In this document: positions 1 through 7,489 of the stretch, piece by piece
Layout: each line of letters begins with the position of its first letter
How positions within the stretch are numbered: the first letter of the stretch is position 1
NCBI GenBank assembly: GCA_026713405.1
Contig: JAPOON010000852.1
Coordinates: forward strand, 1-16,084
Length of the DNA stretch: 16,084 nucleotides
Origin: Gammaproteobacteria bacterium
GTDB lineage: Bacteria > Pseudomonadota > Gammaproteobacteria > Pseudomonadales > Azotimanducaceae_A
Direction: 5' to 3'
Program-made: the position numbers and the translations under genes
The notes under the pieces: generated by a model
Told to the model about the DNA's origin: nothing
Databases searched by the model: none
What the model saw: only the letters and a program-made list of their open reading frames with translations

Positions 1-499
1 GAGCCGAGCGAACGCCCCGTCAAGCCCATCGAGCGAGACGGTGTCGGTGTGCAGGGGCGCGCAGCGAATGCGCCCGTCCGCGACGAGCCCCTTGGCCACC
101 TCGAATTCCTCGTGCAAATAGGCGAGCGACGCGGTCAGGCGAACTTCCTTGACGAGCCAGCGGGCTCCTCCCGACGGCGCTCACAAAGGCGATCTCGCAA
201 TGGCCGGGGTTGCCGCGCCGGCAGGCGGGGCATTGGCCACAGGCAGTGACCATGCCTGCGGCGACCCGGTCGCCTTCCTTCACATTGGTCACGTCCTGCC
301 CCGCGGCGCTCACCCGGCCCGTCCATTCGTGGCCGCAGATCGCCGGGTTATAGGGGTCGCCGGAAAGATAGGCGTGAACGTCGGTACCGCAGATGCCGCA
401 GTAGTCGATCTCAACCACGGCCTTGCCGGGTTCCGGCTCCGGCTCCGGCATCTCCACCAGTTCGACCCGGCGCCTGCCGGTGACCAATCCTGTTTGCAT
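1..499 (-). pseudogene. Zn-dependent alcohol dehydrogenase (MDR family), internally deleted and frameshifted
   Basis: The ATG at 499 opens a medium-chain (GroES-like) zinc alcohol/threonine dehydrogenase N-terminus. The catalytic zinc signature CGICGTDVH lies at residues 34-42, GHE at 56-58, and the four structural-zinc cysteines at C87, C90, C93 and C101. After about residue 107 (near 180) the reading frame no longer resembles the family. The frame shifted by one base, open from 180 to the window edge, instead reads like the C-terminal end of the same family (for example ARWLVKEVRLTASLAY, then a segment ending DGLDGAFARL). The Rossmann NAD-binding domain, roughly 150-165 residues, is therefore missing, and the two ends are fused out of frame. 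In the second frame a TGA stands at 183-181, so the junction must lie just below 181. The product cannot bind NAD(P) and is probably non-functional. The 3' end lies outside the window. An assembly error joining two parts is the main alternative. Confidence 0.8.
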
Positions 500-535
500 G
501 CATCCGTCCCCGCGTCCCGTATGGGACTATCTAAT

Positions 536-701
536 CACAGAGTGAAGCACAGGTCCGAGCCGCCATTTCATGGCCGCGGGGTGCCCGGAGGCGCGTGTCG
601 AACGCGTGGGGCGCTGCTCACAGAATGAAGCACAGGTCCGAGCCGCCACTCCGTAGCCGCGGGGTGCCCGGAGCCGCGTGACGAACGCGTGGGGCGCTGC
701 G
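536..701. repeat. Two tandem copies of an 83-bp intergenic repeat
   Basis: Copy 1 covers 536-618 and copy 2 covers 619-701. They are the same length, without gaps, and differ at 8 of 83 positions by eye (about 90% identity). Both start CACAG(A/G)(A/G)TGAAGCACAGG and end AACGCGTGGGGCGCTGC. Copy 1 contains GCCATTTCATGGC, a 5-bp inverted repeat that has partly decayed in copy 2. CGCGT/ACGCG arms can also pair near the end of copy 1. The repeats sit between the 5' end of the broken ADH gene and the 3' end of the LLM gene. They look like a REP/BIME-type or similar interspersed repeat rather than coding sequence. No third copy was seen in this window. Confidence 0.85.
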
Positions 702-721
702 GTCAAAGCAGCCCGCCACGT

Positions 722-1711
722 TCATTCCACAGCCCGCGCGGCCGCGGCCATGGTCGCTTCGGTCACTGCCCAGCGGTCCTCGCCCCAGGGCATGGGCATC
801 AGCACCGGGTACTCCACGCCCGCGTCCACATAGCCCCGCACGAAGTCGGTGACCTCCGCGGGTGAGCCGATGAAATCGATGGACTGAATCATGCGCTCCG
901 AGATCGCCGCCAGGGCGCCAAACCGGTCCCGCTCCGCCTGGCGCGCGCGCACTTCCGCCACTTCGTCGGCAAACCCGCTGGCGCGGAACATGCTGGCGTA
1001 GCCGTCGGCCATGGTGTAGTTGAACAGGTCCTTGCGGGCCGACCTTGCGCAACGCTCGAACTCGCCCACGGTGGCGTGCACATAGGTGAAGATCCGCGCA
1101 TCGCCGCCGGCGCGGACACGCTGCACGGCAGCGCCGACGTGGGCAGCGGGAATGTAGTTGAGCAATACGCCATCCGCTATCTCACCGGCGAGCCTGAGCA
1201 TCTGCGGATTCAACGCCGCCAATACGATCTTCGGCCGGCGCTCGCCGAGACGCACGCCGAGGCGGAATCGTTTCACCTGCCAGAAGTCGCCCTCGAAGGT
1301 TACCGGCTCACCGGACAGGCACTCCCGCATCAGGGCAACGTACTCGCGCATCATGGCAATCGGCCGGTCGGAACCCGGCACGCCATGCTGGCGGAGGACG
1401 CCCGGTGCGGAGACGCCCAGCCCCAGCCAGACATCCGCGTTGGGGCTCAACGCCTGCAGGGTCGCCGCAGACATGGCGTTCAGCGGGGGCGTGCGGAGCT
1501 GAACGGGTACGATGCCGGTCGCCAGGTCGATGTTCGGGACCACCGACGAAACGGCTGCCAGCAGGGTGAATGCATCGGTGCCCGTCGCCTCGACGGTCCA
1601 CAGCGAACGGTAGTTCATCGATGCCGCCAGCTTGGCGACCGTAACCGCCGCGGGTGGCCCGAGTACGGCAAGGCTGCCGACTGTTACGCCCAACGGCGTG
1701 GATCTTGTCAT
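722..1711 (-). CDS. LLM-class (luciferase-like) flavin/F420-dependent oxidoreductase
   Basis: A 329-aa protein of the bacterial luciferase-like TIM-barrel superfamily. Family-typical stretches include the strand/loop TGIVPVQLRTPPLNAMSAATL, followed by a region reading WLGLGVSAPGVLRQHG, and MMREYVALMRECLSGEPVTFEGDFW before the barrel's second half; near the C-terminus IDFIGSPAEVTDFVRGYVDAGVE is the usual end-of-barrel pattern. Members use reduced FMN or F420 in oxidoreductions or monooxygenations. Sequence alone does not decide the cofactor or substrate. An upstream in-frame extension to 1870 exists, but the ATG at 1711 is preceded by AAGGAG at 1726-1721 (9-nt spacing) and begins the conserved strand LGVTVGS, so it is preferred. 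It is transcribed away from the DUF1329/DUF1302 genes and probably belongs to the same catabolic region. The cytoplasmic location is inferred from the lack of a signal peptide. Confidence 0.85.
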   Translation of the reverse strand: MTRSTPLGVTVGSLAVLGPPAAVTVAKLAASMNYRSLWTVEATGTDAFTLLAAVSSVVPNIDLATGIVPVQLRTPPLNAMSAATLQALSPNADVWLGLGVSAPGVLRQHGVPGSDRPIAMMREYVALMRECLSGEPVTFEGDFWQVKRFRLGVRLGERRPKIVLAALNPQMLRLAGEIADGVLLNYIPAAHVGAAVQRVRAGGDARIFTYVHATVGEFERCARSARKDLFNYTMADGYASMFRASGFADEVAEVRARQAERDRFGALAAISERMIQSIDFIGSPAEVTDFVRGYVDAGVEYPVLMPMPWGEDRWAVTEATMAAAARAVE

Positions 1712-1894
1712 TGTCGATTTCTCCTTTCCGGTCTCGATCCGGGTTTGGCGGATGGGGATGTGAAACGAGACAGACTCGTGAACCTCCGCTGCATTCCCCC
1801 AGTCTGTGGCATCGCCCCGCGGGTGTCGCGCTCGGAAATTGCAGCATAGACCGTCGATGAATGGCACCACAAACGCCCACGATCGGGTTCCAGG

Positions 1895-1969
1895 GCGGTG
1901 CTGGACTCACCCCGATTCTGCCGTCATGAGCGGCTATTCATGGAAGGGAGAGCGGCCGTCCAGCACCGC
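1895..1969. repeat. 12-bp perfect inverted repeat with 51-nt loop
   Basis: GCGGTGCTGGAC at 1895-1906 is the exact reverse complement of GTCCAGCACCGC at 1958-1969. The arms lie in the non-coding space between the divergent LLM and DUF1329 genes. They could form a stem in either transcript or be the remnant of a small mobile element. No T-tract follows, so it is not a typical intrinsic terminator. Confidence 0.6.
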
Positions 1970-2024
1970 GTCCAGGGACATTGGAAGCCGCCGAAGGTAA
2001 CGAATTTCACCGCGGGATGATTCC

Positions 2025-2060
2025 TTGACACTCCAAGAATTGTTCTATTATATTGTTCTA
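2025..2060 (+). promoter_or_regulatory. Sigma70-like promoter with overlapping direct repeat (putative operator)
   Basis: A perfect -35 hexamer TTGACA (2025-2030) is followed by TATATT (2049-2054, 5/6 match to the -10 consensus) at 18-bp spacing. TATTAT at 2046-2051 is an alternative with 15-bp spacing. The AT-rich patch stands out from its GC-rich surroundings. The 9-mer ATTGTTCTA is repeated at 2039-2047 and 2052-2060, 13 bp apart, and the second copy overlaps the -10. TTGTTCTACAG at 2053-2063 resembles the TnGTnnnACnA palindrome recognised by some FCD-type GntR repressors. It points at the DUF1329/DUF1302 genes. The presumed transcript start, near 2061, leaves a leader of about 330 nt. Confidence 0.65.
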
Positions 2061-2392
2061 CAGGATGTGGCGATAATCTGGTTTGATCGGCATCGCGCCC
2101 GGACATTTCAAGCGTCGTCGCCCATTCGGGCCAGACGGGTGAACGAACTCACAATGTCCGGCCCCATTTGGGGGGATGAGTCCCGCCGGAGGTTGGGGGA
2201 AGTGCTACTGTTGAAAGCGATACAGCAGCTCGGGTCCGGTTCACGGTGTCGGGCTTTGTGCTCGATTGATTCCGCCTCCTCCCGAACTCGCCACTCCACT
2301 CCCACACTCCGCTCAATTTCCGCTTCCCCGCCTGCAGTTCCGTTTGGCGCGAAAACACTGACCACGTCGTTTCACTAAATCGAGAGACAGAC
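2061..2392 (+). other. Long untranslated leader upstream of the DUF1329 gene
   Basis: There is no convincing gene between the promoter at 2025-2054 and the ATG at 2393. An open frame through the leader ends in low-complexity Ser/Thr/Arg-rich sequence and is not supported as coding. The stretch 2262-2343 is strongly pyrimidine-rich and low in G, the kind of sequence that can bind Rho. A short CCCCATTTGGGG hairpin lies near 2163-2174. No known riboswitch consensus was recognised. The other part of this intergenic region (1712-2024) holds only the inverted repeat described separately. Confidence 0.4.
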
Positions 2393-3784
2393 ATGCATAT
2401 ACGAAAATATGACTTCAACTATTCACGTAGAAAGTTTCTTGAAAAAACGCTGAAGGGTACGGCTTCAGCCGGAATCCTGACCTCCCTGTGGCCGCTCATC
2501 GCCAAGTCCGATTCGGGAATCACCGATATCAGCGGCGCTTATCCCGATGAACTGCTCTCCATCGAGATGCACACCAAGGGCAAGATAAAACCCGGCGACA
2601 CCATCACCGCAGACAATGTCGAGCATGTGGAACACCTGCTCGATCCCATAGCCGTGGAGCAGGTCAAGACCATGCAACGGCGCATTCACATCGTCGAGAC
2701 CACCACGGACATCACCAAGATGTATCCGCACGACTACCTGGAGGCGACGCTCAGGAATCAGGGCAAGGCCACATTCGACGCGGACGGCAACGTGCGAACC
2801 AAGGAAGGCGGAGCCTGGATCGGCGGCAATCCCTTCCCGGACCCGAAGACCCCCCAGGAAGTCATTGCCGACATGACGTTGAGTTGGGGCCGCAACGACT
2901 GGCAGCTGAGCGCCGTGAGGGACCACGACATCGACCGCAACGGCGACATTGCCTACCAGTACGATTTCATCTGGACGGAGTTCCAGACCACTTCGCGTTC
3001 CGATGGCGAATTCTGGCAGGGCCGCGACGACCTGTTGCGGCTCAACACCACCTGGTTCACGAGGCCTGAAGACGTAAACGGCACTTCGTACCTGAACACC
3101 TGGTACTACGATCAGCGCAAGTTCCCCGACCTGCTTGGTTACCTGCCCGCCTTCCGTCGAGTACGGCAGTTCCCGACCAATCAGCGCTTCGAGCCGCTGG
3201 TGCCGGGCATGGTGCTGTTCCTGTCGGATGCCTGGGCCTCTGGCGATCCAATGCTGACCTGGGGCAACTACAAGATCGTCGGCCACGGGCCCATGCTGGG
3301 AGCCCAGAGCTCCGCGAACTTCATGGGAGGAAGGGAGAACTGGGAGAAACCCGTCCATGGCGGACCCAAGGGCGTGACTTTCCACGATGTGTGGATGGAG
3401 TTGTGCCCGGAATGCATCACGCTGGAGTGCGAGCCCATAGGATACGCGCGCTCGCCCGTCGGCAAGCGGCGTATCTGGCTCGATGTGCGCAACCAGGTTT
3501 TCATCGCTTCCATAACCACCGACCGCAAGGGCGAAGTCTGGAAGACGTTCGAGCCGCAGTTCGCGCAGTACCAGAACGAGCACGAGACCTTCACGAAAGC
3601 CGGCATGCCGGCCTGGTCCTGGACCGGCGTGATGATCTATGACCGGCTCGACGGCCGGATGACCCGCTACTTCGTCGGCAAGCGTGTTCAGGGTGGCTAT
3701 CGCACCGAATTCGAAACCGACGATGAGTGGGATGTCTACAACAAGTATCTGACGCCGCAGGCGCTGCAACGGTTGGGTGGCTGA
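2393..3784 (+). CDS. DUF1329 family protein with Tat-type signal
   Basis: A 463-aa protein of the DUF1329 family, a LolB/LolA-like fold found in Gram-negative periplasms or outer membranes. The N-terminus carries S11-R12-R13-K14-F15-L16 followed by a hydrophobic segment (about 22-37), a twin-arginine export signal. Family hallmarks are GGNPFPDPKT (about 142-151), LPAFRRVRQFPTNQRF (about 252-267) and the WGNYKIVGHGPMLG region. These resemble the 'GxPFPxP', 'RRVRR' and 'W-y-K-l-v-G' blocks of DUF1329. The function is not established. The family is almost always encoded beside DUF1302 barrels and often beside RND exporters in clusters for steroid, terpenoid or aromatic breakdown, suggesting lipid or hydrophobic substrate handling. 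The ribosome site (GAGAG, about 5-6 nt upstream) is weak. The DUF1302 gene starts 39 bp downstream, so the two are probably one operon. Confidence 0.85.
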   Translation: MHIRKYDFNYSRRKFLEKTLKGTASAGILTSLWPLIAKSDSGITDISGAYPDELLSIEMHTKGKIKPGDTITADNVEHVEHLLDPIAVEQVKTMQRRIHIVETTTDITKMYPHDYLEATLRNQGKATFDADGNVRTKEGGAWIGGNPFPDPKTPQEVIADMTLSWGRNDWQLSAVRDHDIDRNGDIAYQYDFIWTEFQTTSRSDGEFWQGRDDLLRLNTTWFTRPEDVNGTSYLNTWYYDQRKFPDLLGYLPAFRRVRQFPTNQRFEPLVPGMVLFLSDAWASGDPMLTWGNYKIVGHGPMLGAQSSANFMGGRENWEKPVHGGPKGVTFHDVWMELCPECITLECEPIGYARSPVGKRRIWLDVRNQVFIASITTDRKGEVWKTFEPQFAQYQNEHETFTKAGMPAWSWTGVMIYDRLDGRMTRYFVGKRVQGGYRTEFETDDEWDVYNKYLTPQALQRLGG

Positions 3785-3823
3785 CGCTCGAACTCAGCGG
3801 AGAACATGACAAGGGGCAATAGC

Positions 3824-5686
3824 ATGCTAAATCTCAGGAAAACATGGTTCTGGTTCATGGGCGCCGGGCTCGGGTGCATCGCCGCGTCGCCCGTTCTTGC
3901 GGAAGGCGGCTGGGGCGACAACGAATATTTCGATGTCAGCACCAGCGGCTTCATTCGCATCGAGTCGGCCCTGAGCACGAGTTCCAAACGCAATCCGTAC
4001 AACCAGATCGGCAACCCCTTCAACGGGGTCGGCGTGGACAGGCTCGACCTGTTCGGCGGTTCGGACACCTACGTCCGACAGGGGCCACAGCAGGATGAGG
4101 ATATCAATCTGAGCGTCGTGCGCGGCAAGTTCGACGTCAACGTCAGCCTGAGCCGCAACTGGTCGTTCCGCGGTGAACTGCGCGCCCTGTTCGATGTGGA
4201 TCTGTACAAGAATTTCCACCCGGACGACATTCCCGGCGCCGACCCGGCCGGCAGCCTGAACCGCAAGCCCAACCTGTTCGAGTACCGGGTGAACGGCAAT
4301 TCGCTCATGTCGCGCAAGAATCCGGGCGCGCTCGAGGTTTCCGGCAAAAAGTTCATGATGGACCTGCCCCGCTTTTACCTGGACTACCACAAGGGGCCCC
4401 TGCACGTGCGCATGGGCAATCAGCAGATCGCCTGGGGCCAGTCACTGTTTTTCCGGGTAATGGACATCCCGAACGGGCTCGACCTGCGCCGTCACAGCCT
4501 GCTCGACTATGTTCCCGAGGAGTTTTCCGACAAGCGGGTACCGGCCCTTGCGGTGCGCGTTCAGTACATGGCCGGCAGCTGGGAACTCGACGGGTTCGTC
4601 CAGCATTTTCGACCGACCATCTACGGCAACCCCAATACGCCCTACAACGTGATCGCGTCGCAGTTCACGGTGCATGACCTGTACAAGGACTACGACGACA
4701 AGTTCAACTTCGGCATGCGCGCCCGGGGAGATCTCGGCCCGGTCAAGTTCCAGGTCATGGCGGCGCGCCGCTACAACCCCGACGGCACGTTCCGATGGAC
4801 GCAATCCGGGGTGCACAAGCCCCTGGGGCCCGGATTCCCGGGCACGGAAGGGCTCATGGCGCAGACCGCGTACGAACAGGACACGTCCGGCGTGCACTCG
4901 GCCAGGGAATGGTTCACTTTCGCGGGCCTGGCCCGTCTCGACGGCATCGACGGCCTGAACGCATCGATCGCGGAGTTCCCCGCGGCCCAGGCTCTGGGGG
5001 CGGTGCTGGCGCCCGACTACGCGTTCGCAAGCCAGGAACTCGATCTTTTCTTCCGCCTGTCCGGCGGCCTCCGCGGACACATCGCCCGGGAATACCATCG
5101 CGAAAGCCTGTTCGGAGTCGGTTTTGGTTATGTGTTCAACGGCGCACCGGGGTCCCTGTTCGACCAGCTCATCGCCAATATCGAAATTCAATACGCGAAG
5201 GACCGGCATTTCACCAACCCGTCGCTGAGCCAACGGCGAATCGTGGAAGACGAAACCATCGTTTCCTTCGTGCTGGAGAAGTACCAGCGCTTCACCCCCG
5301 CCTTCCCGGCCACCTATTTCGTTCTGCAATGGATGCACCGGACGGAAAGCGACATCTTCGGCAGGCACCTTAGCGGCATGGGCGGCAGCGTTGACCGGGC
5401 TGCCCGCGATGGCAACACGCCCGGAAGCTCCAACTACATCGCCTTCGCGTTGCAGCAGCCGTTTCCGAACCTGGTGTGGCGCCTGGACCTCGGCATGCTG
5501 TACGACCTGGAAGGCGGCATCCTGATCCAGCCTGCCCTGCGCTGGAGGCCGGGCAACAACTGGGCCGTCGAAGCCTTCTACAACTTCATCGACGGCGGAG
5601 TGCGAGACAGGAACCCCAACTACAACGCACTGGCCACGACGGAGTGGGCGGACGAGTTTACGCTCAGGGTCGGCTACGAGTTCTAG
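3824..5686 (+). CDS. DUF1302 family outer-membrane beta-barrel protein
   Basis: A 620-aa DUF1302 protein. From the ATG at 3824 the first 26 residues form a Sec signal peptide (positive LRK, hydrophobic core, cleavage after SPVLA before EGGW). The mature part alternates polar and aromatic residues as in a porin-like barrel and ends in Phe (RVGYEF), the classical outer-membrane signature. GNQQIAWGQSLFFRVMDIPN is the family's conserved 'G-q-x-x-x-W-G' block. The ATG at 3824 has AAGGGG with 7-nt spacing; an in-frame ATG at 3806 would add MTRGNS but has only a close GGAG. The likely role is passage or binding of hydrophobic molecules at the outer membrane together with the upstream DUF1329 protein. 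The specific substrate is unknown. No RND transporter gene lies in the window. Confidence 0.85.
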   Translation: MLNLRKTWFWFMGAGLGCIAASPVLAEGGWGDNEYFDVSTSGFIRIESALSTSSKRNPYNQIGNPFNGVGVDRLDLFGGSDTYVRQGPQQDEDINLSVVRGKFDVNVSLSRNWSFRGELRALFDVDLYKNFHPDDIPGADPAGSLNRKPNLFEYRVNGNSLMSRKNPGALEVSGKKFMMDLPRFYLDYHKGPLHVRMGNQQIAWGQSLFFRVMDIPNGLDLRRHSLLDYVPEEFSDKRVPALAVRVQYMAGSWELDGFVQHFRPTIYGNPNTPYNVIASQFTVHDLYKDYDDKFNFGMRARGDLGPVKFQVMAARRYNPDGTFRWTQSGVHKPLGPGFPGTEGLMAQTAYEQDTSGVHSAREWFTFAGLARLDGIDGLNASIAEFPAAQALGAVLAPDYAFASQELDLFFRLSGGLRGHIAREYHRESLFGVGFGYVFNGAPGSLFDQLIANIEIQYAKDRHFTNPSLSQRRIVEDETIVSFVLEKYQRFTPAFPATYFVLQWMHRTESDIFGRHLSGMGGSVDRAARDGNTPGSSNYIAFALQQPFPNLVWRLDLGMLYDLEGGILIQPALRWRPGNNWAVEAFYNFIDGGVRDRNPNYNALATTEWADEFTLRVGYEF

Positions 5687-5693
5687 GAACTTG

Positions 5694-5730
5694 CGGGCGA
5701 CGACCCCGGGGGTCGGCGCCCGTTTATCCT
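5694..5730 (+). terminator. Rho-independent-like terminator after DUF1302
   Basis: The hairpin has arms CGGGCG (5694-5699) and CGCCCG (5717-5722), one internal A/G mismatch, then CGACC(CC)/(GG)GGTCG closing a small loop. It is followed by TTTATCCTTT. It lies 7 bp after the DUF1302 stop and would end the DUF1329-DUF1302 transcript. Confidence 0.7.
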
Positions 5731-5773
5731 TTGCCGCCGCCGGGACGGCTTCCCCTGCTGCGCCTTGCGGGAT

Positions 5774-5802
5774 TTGAATGGCGCATGTGATTCTGTTACA
5801 GA
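5774..5802 (+). promoter_or_regulatory. Candidate weak promoter with GntR-like palindrome upstream of SDR gene
   Basis: TTGAAT (5774-5779) and TACAGA (5797-5802) with 17-bp spacing form a poor sigma70 match. Overlapping the -10 is TCTGTTACAGA (5792-5802), a palindrome with 5-bp arms that fits the yGT-N-AC core of GntR-family operators. A second palindrome, GGCGAGTTCGCC, lies at 5831-5842. The adjacent GntR gene makes autoregulation plausible, but this is inference. Confidence 0.3.
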
Positions 5803-5885
5803 GCGTTATCTTCCGGCGCAGTTAACGGCAGGCGAGTTCGCCGGCAAGGCACTTGAAGGGAACACATTCGAAAATAGGAGAAACC

Positions 5886-6668
5886 ATGGGACGACTGGAC
5901 GACAAGGTTGCCATCGTAACCGGGGCCGGAACCGGAATCGGGCGCGCCTGCATGGAGCTTTTTGCCCGCGAGGGCGCCAGGGTGGCAGGGTGTTCCAGGA
6001 CCCAGAGCAATCTGGACGAGGTTCTCAAAGGCGTAACCGACGACGGCGGCGAGGGCATCGTTGTCGCCGCGGACCTGTCGACTCCCGAGGGGGCGGAAAT
6101 TCTGGTCAATGCCACGGTGGAGGCCTACGGCCGGGTGGACGTTCTGGTGAACTCAGCCGGCGTCGGCTATTCGCTGGAGCCCAAGGTGCCGGGCTCCATG
6201 GGGTCCATTACCGATACGACGCCGGAACTGTGGCGGGAGGGCACCGCCATCGACCTCGATTCCGTGTTCTTCATGTCCCGGCTGGTGATCCCGCACATGC
6301 AGAAACAGGGCAATGGCTCGATCATCAACATCTCCTCGGTTCTCGGCGTGAAAGGACATCCCGACGCCCACGCCTACACGACGGCCAAGGGCGGCATGAT
6401 AAACCTGACCCGGTCGATCACCGCGGCCTACACGCTGGACGGCATTCGCTGCAATTGCGTTTGCCCGGGGTTCATCGATACGCCGATGATCGCCACGCAC
6501 ATGCACCTGTTCGAGGATGAGGCAACGGCTGACCGCCTGTGCCCCATGCGCCGGACAGGAACGCCCGAAGAGATAGCTTTCGGCTGCCTGTACCTGGCGT
6601 CGGACGAATCGAGCTATACCAACGGATCGGTGATGCTGATCGACGGTGGAACCTCGGCGCGCATCTGA
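5886..6668 (+). CDS. Short-chain dehydrogenase/reductase (classical SDR)
   Basis: A 260-aa classical SDR that oxidises an alcohol or reduces a carbonyl with NAD(P). The cofactor glycine motif TGAGTGIG is at 12-19, the structural NSAG at 89-92, and the catalytic triad is S151 (NISSVLG), Y164 and K168 (YTTAK). PGFIDTPM lies in the substrate loop and the C-terminus reads VMLIDGGTS as usual. D63 in the AADLS block is the typical adenine-ring contact. The ATG at 5886 has AGGAG 5 nt upstream and starts the conserved LDDKVAIVTG strand; an upstream ATG at 5853 lacks these features. Basic residues after the first strand (GCSRTQ) hint at NADP(H), but this is weak. It overlaps the regulator gene by 23 nt, so the two are co-transcribed. 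Confidence 0.9.
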   Translation: MGRLDDKVAIVTGAGTGIGRACMELFAREGARVAGCSRTQSNLDEVLKGVTDDGGEGIVVAADLSTPEGAEILVNATVEAYGRVDVLVNSAGVGYSLEPKVPGSMGSITDTTPELWREGTAIDLDSVFFMSRLVIPHMQKQGNGSIINISSVLGVKGHPDAHAYTTAKGGMINLTRSITAAYTLDGIRCNCVCPGFIDTPMIATHMHLFEDEATADRLCPMRRTGTPEEIAFGCLYLASDESSYTNGSVMLIDGGTSARI

Positions 6669-7419
6669 CGTTGCGAAGACCGAATTGGCCAAGACAGAAT
6701 CCACGTCCGACAAACCTGCAGGCACGGTAGGGGGCCAACTGTCGGGATCCCGTGATGTGGACGACAGTTCCCCGCAGCGGGTCGTCAACGCAGTTCTGAG
6801 CGGTATCCAGAAAGGACGGTTCGTTCCCGGCCAACGCCTGATCGAAGTCGACCTGACCCGCGAACTCAAGATCAGCCGAGGCCCCGTACGCGAGGCGTTC
6901 AAACGGCTCGCCGGCGAAGGCGTGCTGGTTCTGAACCGGCATCGCGGCGCCTACATCCGCGCGCACACCAGGGAAGAAGTCAACGACACCCTGAGCGTGA
7001 TGGAAACACTCGGCGGGCTGGCAGCCAAGCTGGCGGCGCAATCCATACACAAGGGGGACAACCGGCAGCGGCTCAAGGAAACCCACGACCGCATGATGGC
7101 GCAGGGGAAGCAGGGTGAGACCTTTGCATTTCTCGGTGAAAGACGCCGGTTCTACGACACGCTTTACGAAATCGGCGGCAACAGGGAACTGCAGCGCATG
7201 ATCCCGCGGATGCAGATCAGCCTGCTGCGCCTTCAGTTTCAGGCCTACGTAACCCCCCAGCATCACGAGAATCAGCTCAAGGGATTGAAAGCCATTGCCG
7301 AAGCCGTGCTGGCCGGGGACGAAAAGCGCGCCGAACGCGCCTGCCGCGAACACCTGAAACGCCGCCGGCGCAGCATGACCAGTTTCCCCGAAGAAGCCTA
7401 CGCCGCCGCGCAGCGGTGA
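6646..7419 (+). CDS. GntR-family transcriptional regulator, FCD subfamily
   Basis: Up to 257 aa. The winged helix-turn-helix spans about residues 43-105 (VVNAVLSGIQKGRFVPGQRL, then SRGPVREAFKRLAGEGVLV and the wing RHRGAYIR), followed by an all-helical FCD ligand domain (about 112-243) including the GGNREL turn. The first usable start in frame is GTG at 6646, inside the SDR gene; there is no ATG and the ribosome site is weak. The first 40 residues are low complexity, so GTG at 6757 (MDDSSPQR) is an alternative start. FCD proteins normally hold a metal through a D-x-x-F-H motif plus two further histidines. Here the equivalent positions appear to be R166, Y170 and Q210, and only H236 remains, suggesting a metal-free ligand site. 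It probably controls the SDR gene and perhaps neighbouring catabolic genes. Confidence 0.85.
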   Translation: MEPRRASDVAKTELAKTESTSDKPAGTVGGQLSGSRDVDDSSPQRVVNAVLSGIQKGRFVPGQRLIEVDLTRELKISRGPVREAFKRLAGEGVLVLNRHRGAYIRAHTREEVNDTLSVMETLGGLAAKLAAQSIHKGDNRQRLKETHDRMMAQGKQGETFAFLGERRRFYDTLYEIGGNRELQRMIPRMQISLLRLQFQAYVTPQHHENQLKGLKAIAEAVLAGDEKRAERACREHLKRRRRSMTSFPEEAYAAAQR

Positions 7420-7430
7420 TCAGGCGCATG

Positions 7431-7447
7431 CCGCCGCGCTGCGGCGG
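7431..7447. terminator. Hairpin between convergent genes
   Basis: CCGCCGC, loop GCT, GCGGCGG form a perfect 7-bp stem in the 70-bp gap between the regulator (plus) and the carboxyltransferase gene (minus). There is no T-run on either side, so termination is only suggested by the position. Confidence 0.3.
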
Positions 7448-7489
7448 TGAACGGGTGACCTGGAGCAGGGACTGCCCCGGTAGCTGTCA

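Noticed and set aside
2025..2378. Open frame in the DUF1329 leader containing MSGPIWGDESRRRLGEVLLL
   Set aside because: The first half looks mildly protein-like, but the second half is low-complexity Ser/Thr/Arg. No ribosome site was seen and the frame starts in the promoter itself.
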